Positions 51,158 to 64,000 of a stretch of 64,000 bases of DNA are shown piece by piece (the first letter of the stretch is position 1; each line of letters starts with the position of its first letter). Source of the DNA: Antedon bifida (lineage: Eukaryota > Echinodermata > Crinoidea > Comatulida > Antedonidae); NCBI GenBank assembly GCA_963402885.1, contig OY727093.1, forward strand, positions 9,063,501-9,127,500. The letters are read 5' to 3'. A program made the position numbers and the translations under genes. Under the pieces are notes generated by a model, which did no database searches, was not told where the DNA came from, and saw nothing but the letters and a program-made list of their open reading frames with translations.

Positions 51158-51774
51158 ACACGGCAACGATTAGACCCATATATTTATTTCGCCCATCTGA
51201 GCTATTTACATTCTTATAAATCCAAAAAGAAAAGAGTACAACAATGAAATTAACCAATATAAAATATGTCGAAGTATTCAAGTTCAAAATGTAACAACTA
51301 CTATCTACAATACCATTTTTAACTCGTAATTTATTTAATACACTGATACAGTAATAAAATGTTTATCCATACTATAATCTGTTTTTACACGACAACAAAA
51401 TGAAAGCTATAGCATATCAAATAATAGTACATTCAATAAACTAAGATACATTATTAGTGCAGTTTTGTTATTTCTTTACCACTAATTCAAAATAAACACA
51501 CAAGACACATCAAAGCCGAGCAACATGCTAATTTTATTATAAACACAAAATTCCGATTTCTGCGTGTGTCAAATTGTTCATTTTCTTTTGTTTCAAACTA
51601 TTTTTCGGATGAGTAGGTAACATTACTGGATGATCATTCCATGGAGTGATAACCATTGTCTAATCTAGCGTAAATCGATATTGTTAAATCTGTACCTCTA
51701 TTGTATTATATCGATTACCAACTAGGGGTGCTGGTGGGTATAGGGAACAGGCTACGTACACTACATCAAAACAA
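51158..51774. other. Intergenic / 5' region of the SV2-like gene
   Basis: AT-rich with no ORF of its own. The PLA2 3' UTR probably uses an ATAAA-type signal near 51350. Confidence 0.4.
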
Positions 51775-54700
51775 ATGGAATTAAATATGGATAACGCTGG
51801 GTTTCCATCTGAAAGCCAGACTCCTCGTCGAGTCACGTTTTCGCGTAACGAAGAAGTTGTCAAGCAAGATAACGTACTGTTTGACATTACGGATCCCCAG
51901 CCGAGACCCTCTGACGTTTCATACGTAACCGTTAGCCTAAGTGACAACGAAGGCCCATCTCCCCACAACGATGGAGGAACCCGCGTCATCAACACAAGGA
52001 ACGCTGTCCCCGGTGGACATCATGTGGATACGACGATAGAAAAATCTGCCCAGCTCTCAAGCATATATGAAGGCTTCCTTTCGAGGGTGGGATTTGGAAA
52101 GTTCCATTTTGTTTTACTGGTAGTCATTGGATTGTGTTTGTTTTATTGTGGTTTATGGATGGTAGTAGTCGGATACTATGTACCTGATATTGTAAGAGAT
52201 CTGTGTCTAACGGAAAATGACACTGGGTGGCTACGTAAGTAATATTGGTGTCATTATACAGTAAGGAACTCAACAGAAATTTAAATATAAATGTAGTTCA
52301 AGGAGTAGTGATTGATTATAGGATTGTAGACCTACAATACTCATGTGATTGATTATGTGCACTAAAACGTTTAGCTTAATGATATAAATACTCCATGGTT
52401 AAGACATGATATAATAACATTGGCCTATTCTTGCAATACTACTAAGAAAGCATTTAATGGGCCAAATGTTTAATAATAACGTATGTAGAATCCCTCACTT
52501 GGTACACCCCTTCAGGAGACACCATGGACGTATAGTACTAAAGTCCATCAAGGCACTCATTTTAAGGAACACTTTACTGTATTTATAACTATGTTATAAT
52601 AACAATTTCATAATATAGAGGGTACGAAAGTTTCAACAAATTAGTTTACTTTCTATAAATCATTTATGATTATTATTTATAGGTGGGAGTATTTTTGTCG
52701 GACCCCTGACATCAGCGATTGTGTGGGGATGTGCATCCGATTTGTCTGGACGCAAGCCCATACTGGTAACATCCTTGGTTGTTGCCGGTATTTTTGGCCT
52801 TCTAAGCTCAGTTGTCGAATCTTACGGTGCTATGGTGTTCTCGTTAGTATTGTGTGGAATCGGGTAAGTTTAATACGAAAACTCGTATACAGAATGACGA
52901 TCACGTTGATGATTAATTGAATTAGAACCCATGGTATAGGGACGCCTACGGGACCTAATAAATAAGGGTTTCTGAATGGATGGGCAGAGTCCTAATGCAT
53001 TATATCGCCCTTCAGTCGTTCAAGTGTCCGCTTTTGGAGCATGTCCTGAATAGGTGTGTCCCAAAGATTGTTCACTGTATATTAACCAAACCTTTTGTCT
53101 ATCAAGGCAAATTGATAGGATGAAACATACAATAATACAGTTATGTTTAGTGGTTTGGATTAATGTCTATTTATATTATTGTATTGATGTAACAAAATGA
53201 ATAAAAATCGTTTTTATTTATTTATTTTATTACAGACTTGGAGGTGTTATTCCAGTTTCCATTGTCTATTATTATGAATTCCTGCCAAAGAGTTTTCGTC
53301 TCAGACATTCTGTAGTACCAGTTATATTTATTGTGTTGGGCAGTTTATTTGTTCCACTAATAACCACTGGATTAGCTTCATACGAAGTCAGTACGTATTT
53401 ATATGTAGATGAAACAAATGTTTATGATTAATAAAGACTAAATCCATTTCTTTTGATATATTACATGACTATTATATTGTTTGAAGGTTTGCATGGCAAA
53501 ATCAAAAAAAAGTTGATATAAAGTTTGAGGTGCACCTCATTCTGAACAGAACTGTTGAGTTTCTCGAAGTTTTGATCAATATGCTTTGATCGTCCTCACT
53601 CAATGAAATTTATATTTTGACATAGAATTTAAATTCAAAATAGGACCTTGCTAGAAATCTCTATCGTGCACGGCTCATCCGAGATTTTTTTTAAACCAAA
53701 AAACAACGTATACATCTTTTTTACTGTTTTTGTCTCTCTTACAGCAATTCACTATTACGATAACAAACCATTTGAAGCCTGGAGGATTTCACTGATTCTG
53801 TTTTCTCTCATGTGTGTCTGTCTGGCTGGTGTTGTTTTCTTTGTCTTACCAGAAAGTCCAAGGATTCTAATACAGGTTAGAAACCAGAAAGACACTTATA
53901 TTTACAGGGGATACATGAGTATCCAAGCTAGAAAAGAGAGAGGCCTAATTTTGCTTTGTTTCAAAGGTTGTTTCTTTTTAAGCGAGTCTTTTTCAAGAAT
54001 CTCCGGATGATCTATGATTAATTTATCTTTTTCAAATACAGTTTTTACAGTTAAATTAGAATCATACAAATGTGTTGTGCTTATATATGTATATATTTTT
54101 ATGTTGCTTTTGTTTTGTTTCTTTTCATTATTTTGCTTAACTGTTAGGCCTATATTGTTTTATTTTGGTTGAACCACTAACGACAGTGTGTGCCACTGAT
54201 AAAAAAGTGATGACCAATAAATAAATACACTACTTACTAGTAATATCGAATTTATTCACCTTCATGTTACTGAAAAAATCCTACACGCAATGCCATTACA
54301 AAGTTCTCCTTAATTCTCTATATAATTAAATGTGACAATTTCTGAATTTAGGCCTATATTACAACAAATCGATAACTGATGATATTGCTTTATTTACAGG
54401 GCGGTATGTGGATGGAATGTGTCGATATATTGGCGAAAATTCATAAATGGCACAAAGGAAAAACAGGCAATGACCTATTTAGACAAGAGGTATGAACCAG
54501 GAAAAAGTATCACTCTTCCCAAATGAACACAATTGTTGTTGTCGTGAAGTGCAGAATCGATCCGCACCATTCAATTCGACGTTTGCCTCGTACCTCAATG
54601 TACCGTAACTGGCTCAACATTCACTCTTTATAATAATCTTTTACATACTAACTTTTTTGTTTTCGTATTTTACTAAACTCGTTATGTATTTTTAGATGAA

Positions 54701-57500
54701 CGAGTCTGATTTACGTCGTCTTGCACCATCTTTACCGTCAGTGGACTCAAAGGCGAATGAAACGTACATACAAAAGTGTGTTAACTGGATGAAAAAAGTA
54801 AGTCCAATTTGATAAATAACCGGGTCATGTTTATCTATGTTTTTAAATTACGGTAAGACTGGAGAGCAAAATGAAGAATAAATGTCATGGCGTTATACTT
54901 TGATTCGAGGATCGGACGCGATTAAGATGAAAGTTTTGAAATAGACCTTATCAAAATTTAAAATCATGCTAATTTATGTTACATTATTATTTTAGATTAT
55001 ATCAAAATTAGGAAAAGTATTAAGTCAGCCCCTGTCACAGTACACGAACCCGTTGGTTGTTTGTGTTTTCTGTTTCTCTTTCGGGTGAGTAAACATTCTT
55101 TATTTAACATTGCCATGGTGGTCAGAGCCATCACTTTTGGACATTGTTGTGTTTTAATATCGATTATTGTAACTGCATTTAGATTTATTGGTTGGACATT
55201 ATGGTTCCCAGTGGCAATCAACTCCTTACAAACAGACGTCTACCAAGAAAATCAACAGATTTCAAAATACAATAACCTGAGTGACGATACCTATCCGAAC
55301 GACATCAGTATACATCGTTTTGAATACGTCACATTCACCAACGTAACGTTTAACAACTTAGTGATCAGTGATACCGAGTTCTATCGCTGTACCTTCGAAG
55401 ATTGTACGTTCAACAATATCCTTTCAACAACTACGATTTTCAACCGCTCAACTCTTATCAACACTCTCTTTGAGAGAACGGACTTTCAAGATCATAATTT
55501 TATAGACACGGAGAATCGAGTGTTTCTAGACACCCGGGGATGTAGCTCAGTAGTCTCATTTGCCCCTACGGAGGCCTATTGGAAAATGTTTGCGGGCGCT
55601 CTATGTGGTGTCGTCAGCGTCGGAATAGGAATTGGTGTTTTGGAACTACTTGGTCCAAAGTTTCTATTTGGTAAGAAAAAAACGAAACAAAATGTTCTTG
55701 TCATGTTGATAGTGGTGGTGGTTGTTGTTTGATGACGATGACAGTATCGATAAAAATAATAGTGGTGGTGGTATTGATAATAGACATAAACGAGTTAAAG
55801 ATATATTGTCCCCTAAAAAATATTTTTTTTAAAGTTTGTTTTTATATGCCATTTTAATGTCACATTATAGTTAGGCCTATGCACTTTGACAAAAAACTGG
55901 ATCCAAAAAAAATTATTTACCTGAAAAAAGAAAAAATGTAATTAAAATAAAAAAATACTTAAAATTGTTTTTTTGTTAAAATTAAACGTTTCTTTTGTCT
56001 TTTTATAAGTGAAATAATTTGTTTCTTTTTTTTTACAGAATAAATAACTTTATTAAAACTGCAAAATGGTCTATTTAAAGTCCGATTTTATTAATCTTCA
56101 TTTTTCATGTTTTTTGGGAAACAATACATCTTTAATATAATGATAAACGAACGACGTTCAAACGGACATAGGAAACGTATAAGGAATAAAGTTAAAATAT
56201 TTTTTTCAATATTGTTATAGTTATTGTATCAGGGTTAACAGCGATTGTAGTGTGCTTTGCATGGACAGCTAACAGTGTGGGTGCTGGTGCTACACTTAAT
56301 GCCTTCTTCCAGTTATGTGCCACGCCCGGATGGTGCGTGCTCGTTGCACTCACGACTGCGTATTTTCCAACAAGTAACAGGTAATTTGGGTTTATTTATC
56401 GCTGTATGCAAAGTCTCCATGCGCTTACAATTTTTAATATCATGCTGTAGGTATAAGTTATCACACTTAACCAGGATCCGATGGGTGTAGGCCTAGTGTT
56501 GAACAATTAAAAAACACTATAACTTTTTCGGGATTCCCTACGAACCTATAGTCCGAATTCGGGCGTTAGTGGTTTAGGCTACGTGCCACATATATAACTT
56601 ATAGGGAACAATATCCCCTGTCCAAACCATGACTGCTCAAATATAATGGTGTGATATAATCAGCACGCCAGTAAAAAAAGATTCTGCTTTATATGATTTT
56701 GTTTACCTTTGTTAAATACCTGTCTCTATCCTGGTGGTCTGTCTATACACATGTTTCACGTTTATTAAACAAAGTTTAACCAAGGCAGTTGTTAATTAGA
56801 TTGCCTGTTTAACGCAAATATTACGTCCAGTATAGACAGGTTTAGCCGTTACACCATTTTAATAATAACAGAAAATAAACTTATATCGGAAATGGTGTTA
56901 GTTGGTTATCAGTAACTCACCGCCATAATAGTCTCCGTGTGATGATATATGAGGTATTAAAGATAACGATAATCGTTGTTTTATTTTCACTTCAAGATGT
57001 ATTTTAACAGGAAAGAATGTAAACAGTAAACACGAAGCAGCTAGCACCATTTCGTGGTCGTTTGACGCGTGTGTCACTGCCGCACGATTTTCATTAAGCT
57101 CTGTCTACACTATCAAACTAGTTTGACGACAAAAAAAATGTGATGTGCCTAAATATGGTAGTGATCTGCCCAAATATGATAGTGATATAAAATCATCATA
57201 TCCATATATGGGCACATCACGTGCACATAAAGTTTGATAGTGTAGACAGAGCTTTAGAAATATGAAATTGTTTCCAATAATATGTCATAATTAATATTTT
57301 TAAGGGGATCGGCTGCTGGACTAATGGTTACCGTGGCAACAGCGGGCGGACTGATTGGCATAGGCATAATGGGAAGTCTTTCGTTTGATGTTAGCGAAGC
57401 ATTACGCATTATTTTAACTGTTCTTTTGCTGATCGTTACAGTAGTTGTAACTTTTATGAAGATTGTAGATCCACGAGAAATCATGACTTCGACCTTCTAA
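51775..57500 (+). CDS. Synaptic vesicle glycoprotein 2 (SV2)-like MFS protein, 10 exons
   Basis: Joins 51775-52234, 52683-52863, 53236-53390, 53745-53875, 54400-54489, 54696-54797, 54996-55084, 55183-55670, 56221-56380 and 57305-57500; all GT-AG, in frame, 683 residues. The cytosolic N terminus (about 108 residues) is followed by TM1 (FHFVLLVVIGLCLFYCGLWM), the MFS motif A variant SDLSGRKP (172-179), TM2-TM6 with VLPESPRIL after TM6, a cytosolic loop and TM7. The large luminal loop has pentapeptide repeats (FEYVTFTNVTFNNLV, FYRCTFEDCTFNN, about 449-505) and N-glycosylation sites (NVT, NRS). That loop is the SV2 hallmark and separates it from SVOP. TM8 to TM12 and a short tail (VDPREIMTSTF) follow. 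Vertebrate SV2 sits on secretory vesicles and affects calcium-triggered release. The paralogue letter cannot be assigned. Confidence 0.93.
55795..56140. mobile_element. MITE family B copy in SV2-like intron 8
   Basis: Ends TTAAAGATATATTGTCCC and GGGAAACAATACATCTTTAA. About 345 bp, the best copy for the full family B structure. Confidence 0.85.
57094..57256. mobile_element. MITE family A copy in SV2-like intron 9
   Basis: TTAAGCTCTGTCTACACTAT at the left and ATAGTGTAGACAGAGCTTTA at the right, 48 bp before exon 10. Confidence 0.9.
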
Positions 57501-58434
57501 TAATGCAGAGAATTTGCGGTTGGAGCAACGACTCTGTCACGATTTGAACCAAGTGCCATGGAAAGTTCACTGATAACCAGAAGAGGATTCCTTTACGAGA
57601 TACCACATCCGTTTGGAGTGTCAATTAAAACAGTAGAACTCCTCCTTTGACACACCCATATTCAGGGGACACCCTTTTATGTCTAACTAACGCCTTTTAG
57701 TTTAACACTATGGCCAATCCATATTCAAGTAACACTTTGATTGGTCCCGCGGTAGTCTCCCCTTATATAGGGAATTAGATTAAGAGAACAGTGAAGAAAG
57801 AAGGGCCAAATAATATTGCGAAGATGGCCTATTTCATTTATAATCTCTAGTATAAGATGTCGACATGGTAAATATTTAAATTCTAAAATGCAACAGTTTT
57901 ACTGTGTATATAACAATGAAAATAAGTAAATAGTTTAGAATAGATTTGAATATTAGGTTAGGATGGATACTTGTAAGAATACTTAAATTGCTGGATTATT
58001 TTATTGTCAATTAAAATGTATTTCAATTACTATAACGTGCCGTGGCGCCCTCATCGTCACTTTATTACAAACTTTAAAATGAAACTTTTTTTAAAGAGAA
58101 AGCGGAAATAAAGTTTTGTTACAAATAATAATTATGAATTAACTAAAATCACTCATACAATGCTGGGAAATTATTACAGAAAGATTAAATTTAGAAAGTA
58201 AATTCGATAAAAGGATTTAGCATAATCTGGTTGGCATTGTATTCGTATGGAATTGTCGATTATGCTTATGAATAATGACTTAGCTTAAAACTTAAAATAT
58301 ATCATTAGAAACAATGTGTTGAGTGATCAATTAAATAATAAAATTATAATAATTAGTAGCATTAATCTGCATTATGTAGATAATGATTAGGTAATAGAAT
58401 GGTGGTGGCGGTTATGATTAGGATGACGACGAAC
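57501..58434. other. Intergenic with one half of an old duplication
   Basis: 57781-57912 is related to 58757-58885 (shared AATATTGCGAAGATGGCC-type and AAATATTTAAATTCTAAAA blocks), so the trinucleotide tract below lies between the two copies of an old duplication. Confidence 0.6.
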
Positions 58435-58735
58435 GACGATGATGACGATGACGATGATTATGAAGTTGATGATGATGACGATGATTATGAAGTTGATGAT
58501 AATGAAGATGATGAGGACGATGATGATGATGACGATGATGACGATGATTACGATGATGACGATGATGATGATGACGATGATGATCATGATGACGATGATG
58601 ATGATGATGATGACGATGACGATGACGATGATTATGAAGTTGATGACGATGATTATGAAGTTGATGATAATGACGATGATGATGACGATGATGATGATGA
58701 TGATTATGAAAATGATATTAATGATAATTGTGATA
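58435..58735. repeat. (GAT/GAC)n microsatellite
   Basis: Impure GATGAC/GATGAT tract with TATGAAGTTGATG interruptions. The Asp-rich, Met-rich and Ile-rich ORFs over it are repeat products. Confidence 0.96.
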
Positions 58736-58885
58736 ATACGACGCCCGTTATTGATTAAGGGAACAATGAAGGAAGGGTCAAACAATATTACGAAAATGGC
58801 CTTTTTATTGAAAATCTCTAAAAGAAGATATCGACATTGATTGTAGGCCAAAATATTTAAATTCTAAAAATGCAACTGTTTTTTA

Positions 58886-59482
58886 TCAAAGTAAACGTCA
58901 CAAAGGACAAGTATATTGTGGACATATCGTTTACTAATTCTAAGGTTAGATTAACTAAACATGTTCTCAATTATCGAAATTAAATCTATTGTAATTTACG
59001 GAAGTATTGAATAACAAAAGTATTTACGGATCAATATTTTCAGGTCATCACGTAGACTTATATGTTTTATACTAAAATAATCATAGAGAATTGTAGTATA
59101 GGTATTAAATTTAAAAAAGGTGTAAAGGTTGCAGGTTAAAAGTTGGTGTAAGGCGCGCTGGTCATAATGAATAGCACATGTCAACATTTTAAAAAAAAGA
59201 ATAAATATTCGCAAAATGTCTACCGATGATTTAATATACCTTAAATGTATTCTTGATGTGAACGGTGTTTAATCCTATAATAGTCCGATGAATTGGTATT
59301 TATATGTATACAAAGAATTATCTTGATAGACGAGCTAGTAAAACATTCGGGTTAAAAGGTCAAACTGGTATAAACCCTCGACTTTCTTTATTGACATTAT
59401 AGGACTGCTGCCAGTGTGTGATCGAAGGTGGACGAGTCTAGTAGAGGTATTCTAACAGTGTATTCACCAGAACTTCGTCGTA
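58886..59482. other. Intergenic, nothing recognised
   Basis: Upstream of the exon at 59483; no ORF or repeat. Confidence 0.4.
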
Positions 59483-60005
59483 ATGGGATCAGTCTCAGTG
59501 AAACTCAACTGGACGACTCGGAACTTAGGATCAGTTATTTTTCTATGTATTTTATTATTCGATGCGTTAAATGTATCAATATGTTGTAAGGATATAACTC
59601 GATATTGGCGACCGATGCCCATTGACGATAGGACAGAGCTAGCAAACATTGTCGCATCCGGTGTTGTAGTTCGAACATTCTACAATCAAGAAGACAATTC
59701 GGAACAAGTTTACGCAGCCGAAGTTTACTTTGATGAAATTTATAAAGGAATTAATCTAGTCAAGAATGTTACGACGATAAATGATGTACCGCCTACTTAT
59801 CAAGTTGAGGATTTTGGTCAAAAGCGTCACTGTAAATCGCCGGTGGTACCCGGGGAGCATTATATTTTCTTTCTGAAGGTGGTCGCTAATACTGGGGGAG
59901 GGAAGGGTAAAGGGGAAAGCGTTCTATACGCTTTGTATGACGATCCTACTGGAGCAGTTGCAGACTTTGATTATGCAACAGAAGCTATAGTATTGAGAAC
60001 CATAG
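59483..60005 (+). CDS. First exon of a secreted/membrane protein with an NTR/NtA-like region
   Basis: Starts at the ATG at 59483 and ends at a donor (ACCATAG/GTAAGTTG), so the gene continues but I cannot find further exons. 174 codons. Residues 15-33 (LGSVIFLCILLFDALNVSI) form a signal peptide or signal anchor, followed by CC. The rest reads like an OB-fold: ELANIVASGVVVRTF, YAAEVYFDEIYKG, then CKSPVVPGEHYIFFLKVV. The order (an A/VVxxGxV strand, an xxAxVxVxxxxKG strand, a C..xVxxGxxYIFFL strand) resembles agrin NtA and other netrin/TIMP-like domains. There is one NVT glycosylation site. The family call is inference; the exon itself is well supported. Confidence 0.72.
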
Positions 60006-62856
60006 GTAAGTTGCAAATTTATTCTTAACTTTTATTATACAAAATATTTTTAGAAAAAAATGGGGTGTCACCAGCCAGGTTATATTGAGAAGTAGGTTTC
60101 AAATTTCATCCTTACTGTTTCGTATATAGATTAGTAGACAATTCTATATGGTCGTTTATATTGTAGACCTTCAGAAATACGAGAGATGCCTTTCAGGTTT
60201 GCCATAAGGTATAATTTAATTAAATAATTAGGATAATTTAGCGCAGTGGTCCATCCGTGGGCTTATGCTTACCGATGCAAGTTAAGCTCAGTTATATCAA
60301 ATACAGACTATAATGTCAATTCAGCGAATTCGTAGATTCTATGTTGGTAACTTTTATTTATACAGTCTGACCGTCCAGACAGATGAATTTACTGACATAG
60401 TCATAGTCTAATTTAAACTGAAGAATTATGGAATTTGGAACTTTCTAGATAGAAATATAGAAGAACGAAGGCATTAATTAATTAATTTTAAACACTTAAT
60501 TTCTGAGTTGGTAGAGTATGAGTCATACTCATCATCTCAACTCAACTCAACGACAGGCCAACGATAAAAACTTCTAAACAGTCACTTTAGGAGCTTTTTA
60601 ATGTGCTGTCATCTGCTCTCCATTGTTCTCCTGTTCCTCGTACAGGATCGCTGCAGTCTATCACTGTATGGTAGTGTACATCACCTTCAAAACATGTCAA
60701 CGTGAAGTTGATTTTTCAATTTAGGATGGAATTTATATAAACACGCTCGTTTTAAATGTGTCAACAAAGATCCTTTCTGAGCACGTAGGGTTAACTCAAT
60801 GTGTTAATAACTACTAATAGTTTTTAATGGAAAATAAATTATGAAACGATGTTGACATGTGAAACACGAAGACGTGTCTTCACCAAAAACCAACCACATA
60901 CATTTAAAATACAATTAAATGTTCTGAATTGAAGAATATACAGAGACCTAACAGGTATTATAGCAACAATAATAACAATACTTAATGTCACCCCGTATGT
61001 TAAGACTGAATGCATGGTCACTCACAGTGGTAATACGTACTCGACGGCTACCAATCTGTCATTGCTGCTTTAGATCTTTCAAGACAAAATAATTCCACAC
61101 ACCAGACTTGTTATAACTGGAGGTATAAAAACGACTTTTTGTGTCTTGTATGGCTTGTCACGTAGTATGTATATCAGGACAGAGAATGAATCGCGCAGCC
61201 CGCGGCTAATTCTGCCAATGCACTTAAATCAAATATTAAATGAAGAATAATAACTACAACATACTGACATTAAAATTATGGGATATCGGTCGCAAAAAGG
61301 TTATATGTTTTAGGCCTACAAAAATAATCATGAGTAGGAAAAATAATTGATTTGTATCCCATTGCGACTGTAAACTTAGCGTAGGACGGTATCTTTTACC
61401 AATTATAATGTTATGATCGGTACCAGTGGATAATTCGCACACTACCTTGAAGTAGCGATATACTAATTTAGTGTTTTGAATTCTAAAATTACTATTAACA
61501 CGTTTGTGATGATCCCCTGTATTGGAATTCCTTTCAATCAATGTGTGGTATACCAATTGATTGAAAAAGTTCGGAACTTTGAAATATGAATTAAGCCGAA
61601 ATTAGTCACGGCTATACAGACTTCTCTTCAATAACGTTAAACTTGAAATTTAGTGTCTTTAAAAAGTTGGTTAAGCATGTAAAATAAATTAACACGTTTT
61701 CATTTTTCTTGTGAAAAGTTAACACGTCTCTTAACACTTACAAAATTACAAATAGTCATCTATTATTTTCTCATGGTATAAACCAAGAAATACATAATTT
61801 ATTAAGACTGTTTTAAGAGAGTCTGGCCTTGAGCAATAATTGTTATAATCGAAGACGTGTTCTTTGGAAGTTTTATATTTAATATAATTATTAAACAAAG
61901 TGTACTAGTTAAATCCGAACCTTTTGAGAGTTCGAGTGTCCGATTGAGCAGCTATAAACATTAATGGAATATTTTGACTTGGTTGATCGTAAATTCAACT
62001 GAGTTGTGATGTTTTTAATTCATTAAGAAACTATATGTACATGTTAATTGAAACCAACTTTCACATTGTTGTTTATGGATGTTGAAACAACGAAAAACAA
62101 CCACATACCAAAATAACTTTCTCAATTAACAGTAACACTACATTAGTTTATTTACTTTAGGTATATTTAGTATACGATTACAGTATTGTATTACTTACTT
62201 ACAAAACAGTGTACTGTAATTTCCGAATAAAATGTTTCTCGGTATTTGAAAACAATAGTTTATGTTTAAATAGTATTTTGAAGAAAGTTCCGTGATATAG
62301 CGTTATATATTCGTCACATGTTACAAGTTTAGGCTAGTTACTTACGTTTAAGAATTACTTGTTTAGGGTATGCCTAGGGTAAAAAATGTCACACGTCACA
62401 CTGAATTTTACATAATAATACAATGAAGAGTCAATATCTCTATCTAGTTTTAATAGATTTCATACCCCTAAATTTCCCATAAAATGTCATTCCTGCTGTC
62501 ATCTTTCTGGCGGACATAAGGTCAAAGGTCGTAATGCCGATTACAAACCTGACTGCATGTTTATTGAATAACTGTCGTTAATAACTGTCAGTTGTTATAT
62601 ACACAATCATCCCTGTATCTATTAAAAGTTTGACTTATCTTTTACCCTCTAACGTTATCCAATGTTTGGAGTAAATATTGGTTACCCTAAAATCGATTAA
62701 GTCAATATTAAACAAGCTATGGAGTTATCTCATTATTAAAGTCCAATAAGTTTGAAAACTGTATTATCTGCATTAAATAGTGTATATAGGCATATATAGT
62801 TTAAATACTATATTGCTGAAAGATTTTACTGATGGGGACGTGAGAAAGATTCAGGG
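60006..62856. other. No further exon recognised
   Basis: AT-rich, with a small palindrome GAGTATGAGTCATACTC near 60507. Probably intron or downstream sequence of the gene at 59483; later exons may lie beyond the window. Confidence 0.4.
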
Positions 62857-63013
62857 TAAAGCTCTGTCTACACTATCAAACTAGTTTGACAAAAACAGTG
62901 TGATGTACCCAAATATGGTAGTGATACGCTTAAATATGGTAGTGATATCATGTCCATCGGGCATTTCACTTTTTTTTTGTCACATAAAGTTTGACAGTGT
63001 AGACAGAGCTTTA
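62857..63013. mobile_element. MITE family A copy
   Basis: TAAAGCTCTGTCTACACTAT at the left, ACAGTGTAGACAGAGCTTTA at the right, 157 bp. Confidence 0.92.
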
Positions 63014-63401
63014 GACTCAAAGCCGAAATTAAACCTGTGCGAAGTATTTTTGTTTGGTTCAGATCCACGACCACCCTGAAACACTTTATTTCAAATAAAC
63101 TACGCTGTTAATTAATTTAATTACATTGAGAAGGTACTATAAGTTATCTTCTTATCACACACACTTCAACGTAGCATTTTCAAAGAAAGAAATCGTGTTG
63201 TCTCAGTCGCTGGTTTATCGTTATTTTACAACAAGAAAGTTATTTAGAAGCTACTATAATTACTTCGGAATTTCCAATCTGTTTTGGATGTAACCGACAT
63301 CTACAGCCAAATCAGTGGCATTGAAATAGGTATATTAAAACAATTAATTAGGCCTATAGTTAATAAATGCCTTGTGGGTATAACCATGCAGGTATGGTCT
63401 A

Positions 63402-63553
63402 TAAAGCTCTGTCTACACTATCAAACTAGTTTGACAAAAAAAGGTGATGTACCCAAATATGGTAGTGATATGCTTAAATATGACATCATCAGGTCCATAT
63501 GGGCACATCACTTTTTTTTTTCACATAAAGTTTGATAGTGTAGACAGAGCTTA
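63402..63553. mobile_element. MITE family A copy, best preserved
   Basis: TAAAGCTCTGTCTACACTAT at the left and GATAGTGTAGACAGAGCTTA at the right, with CAAACTAGTTTGACAAAAAA continuing the left arm. 152 bp. The TA at each end is consistent with TA target duplication. Confidence 0.93.
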
Positions 63554-63696
63554 AGTCTCAATAAGGTTAGTTTTATCAAATTCAGTTGTATACAGAAGTA
63601 CAGGCCTAAGTTTACAACCTACCGCGACCAAAGGTCTAAGTTTCCTTTTGAAGGATATTCAAAATAAACTCAAACGCTTTTTTTCTCTCAAGAATA

Positions 63697-63920
63697 TTTA
63701 AAGATGTATTGTAATAAAGTAAATAAAGTTAATCACTTCCGTAGGAAAAAAAACGAAAACAAATAATGTTTCACTTATAAAATGAAAAAATAAATGGTTA
63801 AATTCAACCAAAAATCCATTGGCTTTAAATTATTTACAGTTTTTTCAGGTAAATCATTTTTGGTCAAAGTGGATAACTATTATGTGACATTAAAATGGCA
63901 TATTCAACACACACAAAATT
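63697..63920. mobile_element. MITE family B copy, right end missing
   Basis: Left end TTTAAAGATGTATTGTAA, then the TGGTCAAAGTGGATAACTAT block; closest to the copy at 3363. The right inverted repeat is not seen. Confidence 0.75.
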
Positions 63921-64000
63921 CAGTAACTATATATAAAACAAACTATTTAGCTTACTAATATGACCAACGTTATTACTCTAATCTAACGCATAATTATGAC

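Noticed and set aside
50901-51287. 128-codon ORF on -
   Set aside because: Shadow of PLA2-like exon 2.
54997-55221. ORFs antisense or out of frame in SV2-like exons 7 and 8
   Set aside because: Shadows; the true reading frame is fixed by splice phases and MFS/pentapeptide motifs.
58387-58851. Asp-rich, Met-rich and Ile-rich ORFs
   Set aside because: Products of an impure GAT microsatellite in different frames.

Overview
The window looks like AT-rich nuclear DNA of a marine invertebrate, most likely a non-vertebrate deuterostome such as an echinoderm. The evidence is spliced genes with short GT-AG introns, a tandem group of intronless GPCR genes, an SV2-type transporter, a conodipine-like phospholipase, and dense LINE/SINE/Penelope/MITE fossils. 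The short palindrome AGGCCT recurs throughout. The species assignment is inference; I recognise no diagnostic marker.

Region by region. (a) 1-19.7 kb is nearly gene-free and repeat-built: a 20-bp minisatellite, a tRNA-headed SINE with a LINE-type tail, fold-back and TIR elements, three non-LTR retrotransposon remnants, a 2.55-kb tandem duplication, and Penelope-like (PLE) remnants with a convincing hammerhead ribozyme motif next to a family of tRNA-like/SINE copies. (b) 19.7-26 kb carries a small cupin (DUF985-like) gene on +, a frameshifted TSP1/EGF mucin-like sequence on -, and a long intronless orphan protein gene on -. (c) 26-31.8 kb has no clear gene. (d) 31.8-38.8 kb is a complete 14-exon cytosolic aspartyl-tRNA synthetase gene on -, with one intron filled by a MITE-derived 74-bp satellite; a tRNA-Ile gene lies just upstream. 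(e) 41.3-47.1 kb holds five related single-exon class A GPCR loci, all on +: two intact, three broken or partial. (f) 50.2-51.2 kb is a two-exon secreted phospholipase A2-like gene on +. (g) 51.8-57.5 kb is a complete ten-exon SV2-like gene on +, with a pentapeptide-repeat luminal loop. (h) 59.5-60.0 kb is a first exon of a secreted or membrane protein with an OB/NTR-like region; the last 4 kb hold only MITEs.

I rebuilt the two multi-exon genes exon by exon: the exon lengths sum to whole codons (1599 and 2052 nt) and each junction keeps frame. Several ORFs that look long begin at TTG or GTG; for these I give the first true ATG.

The most notable items are the GPCR birth-and-death cluster, the satellite born from a MITE inside the DARS1 intron, the LINE/SINE shared tail, and the tRNA-like cassette whose tail is shared with the hammerhead-bearing PLE flank.
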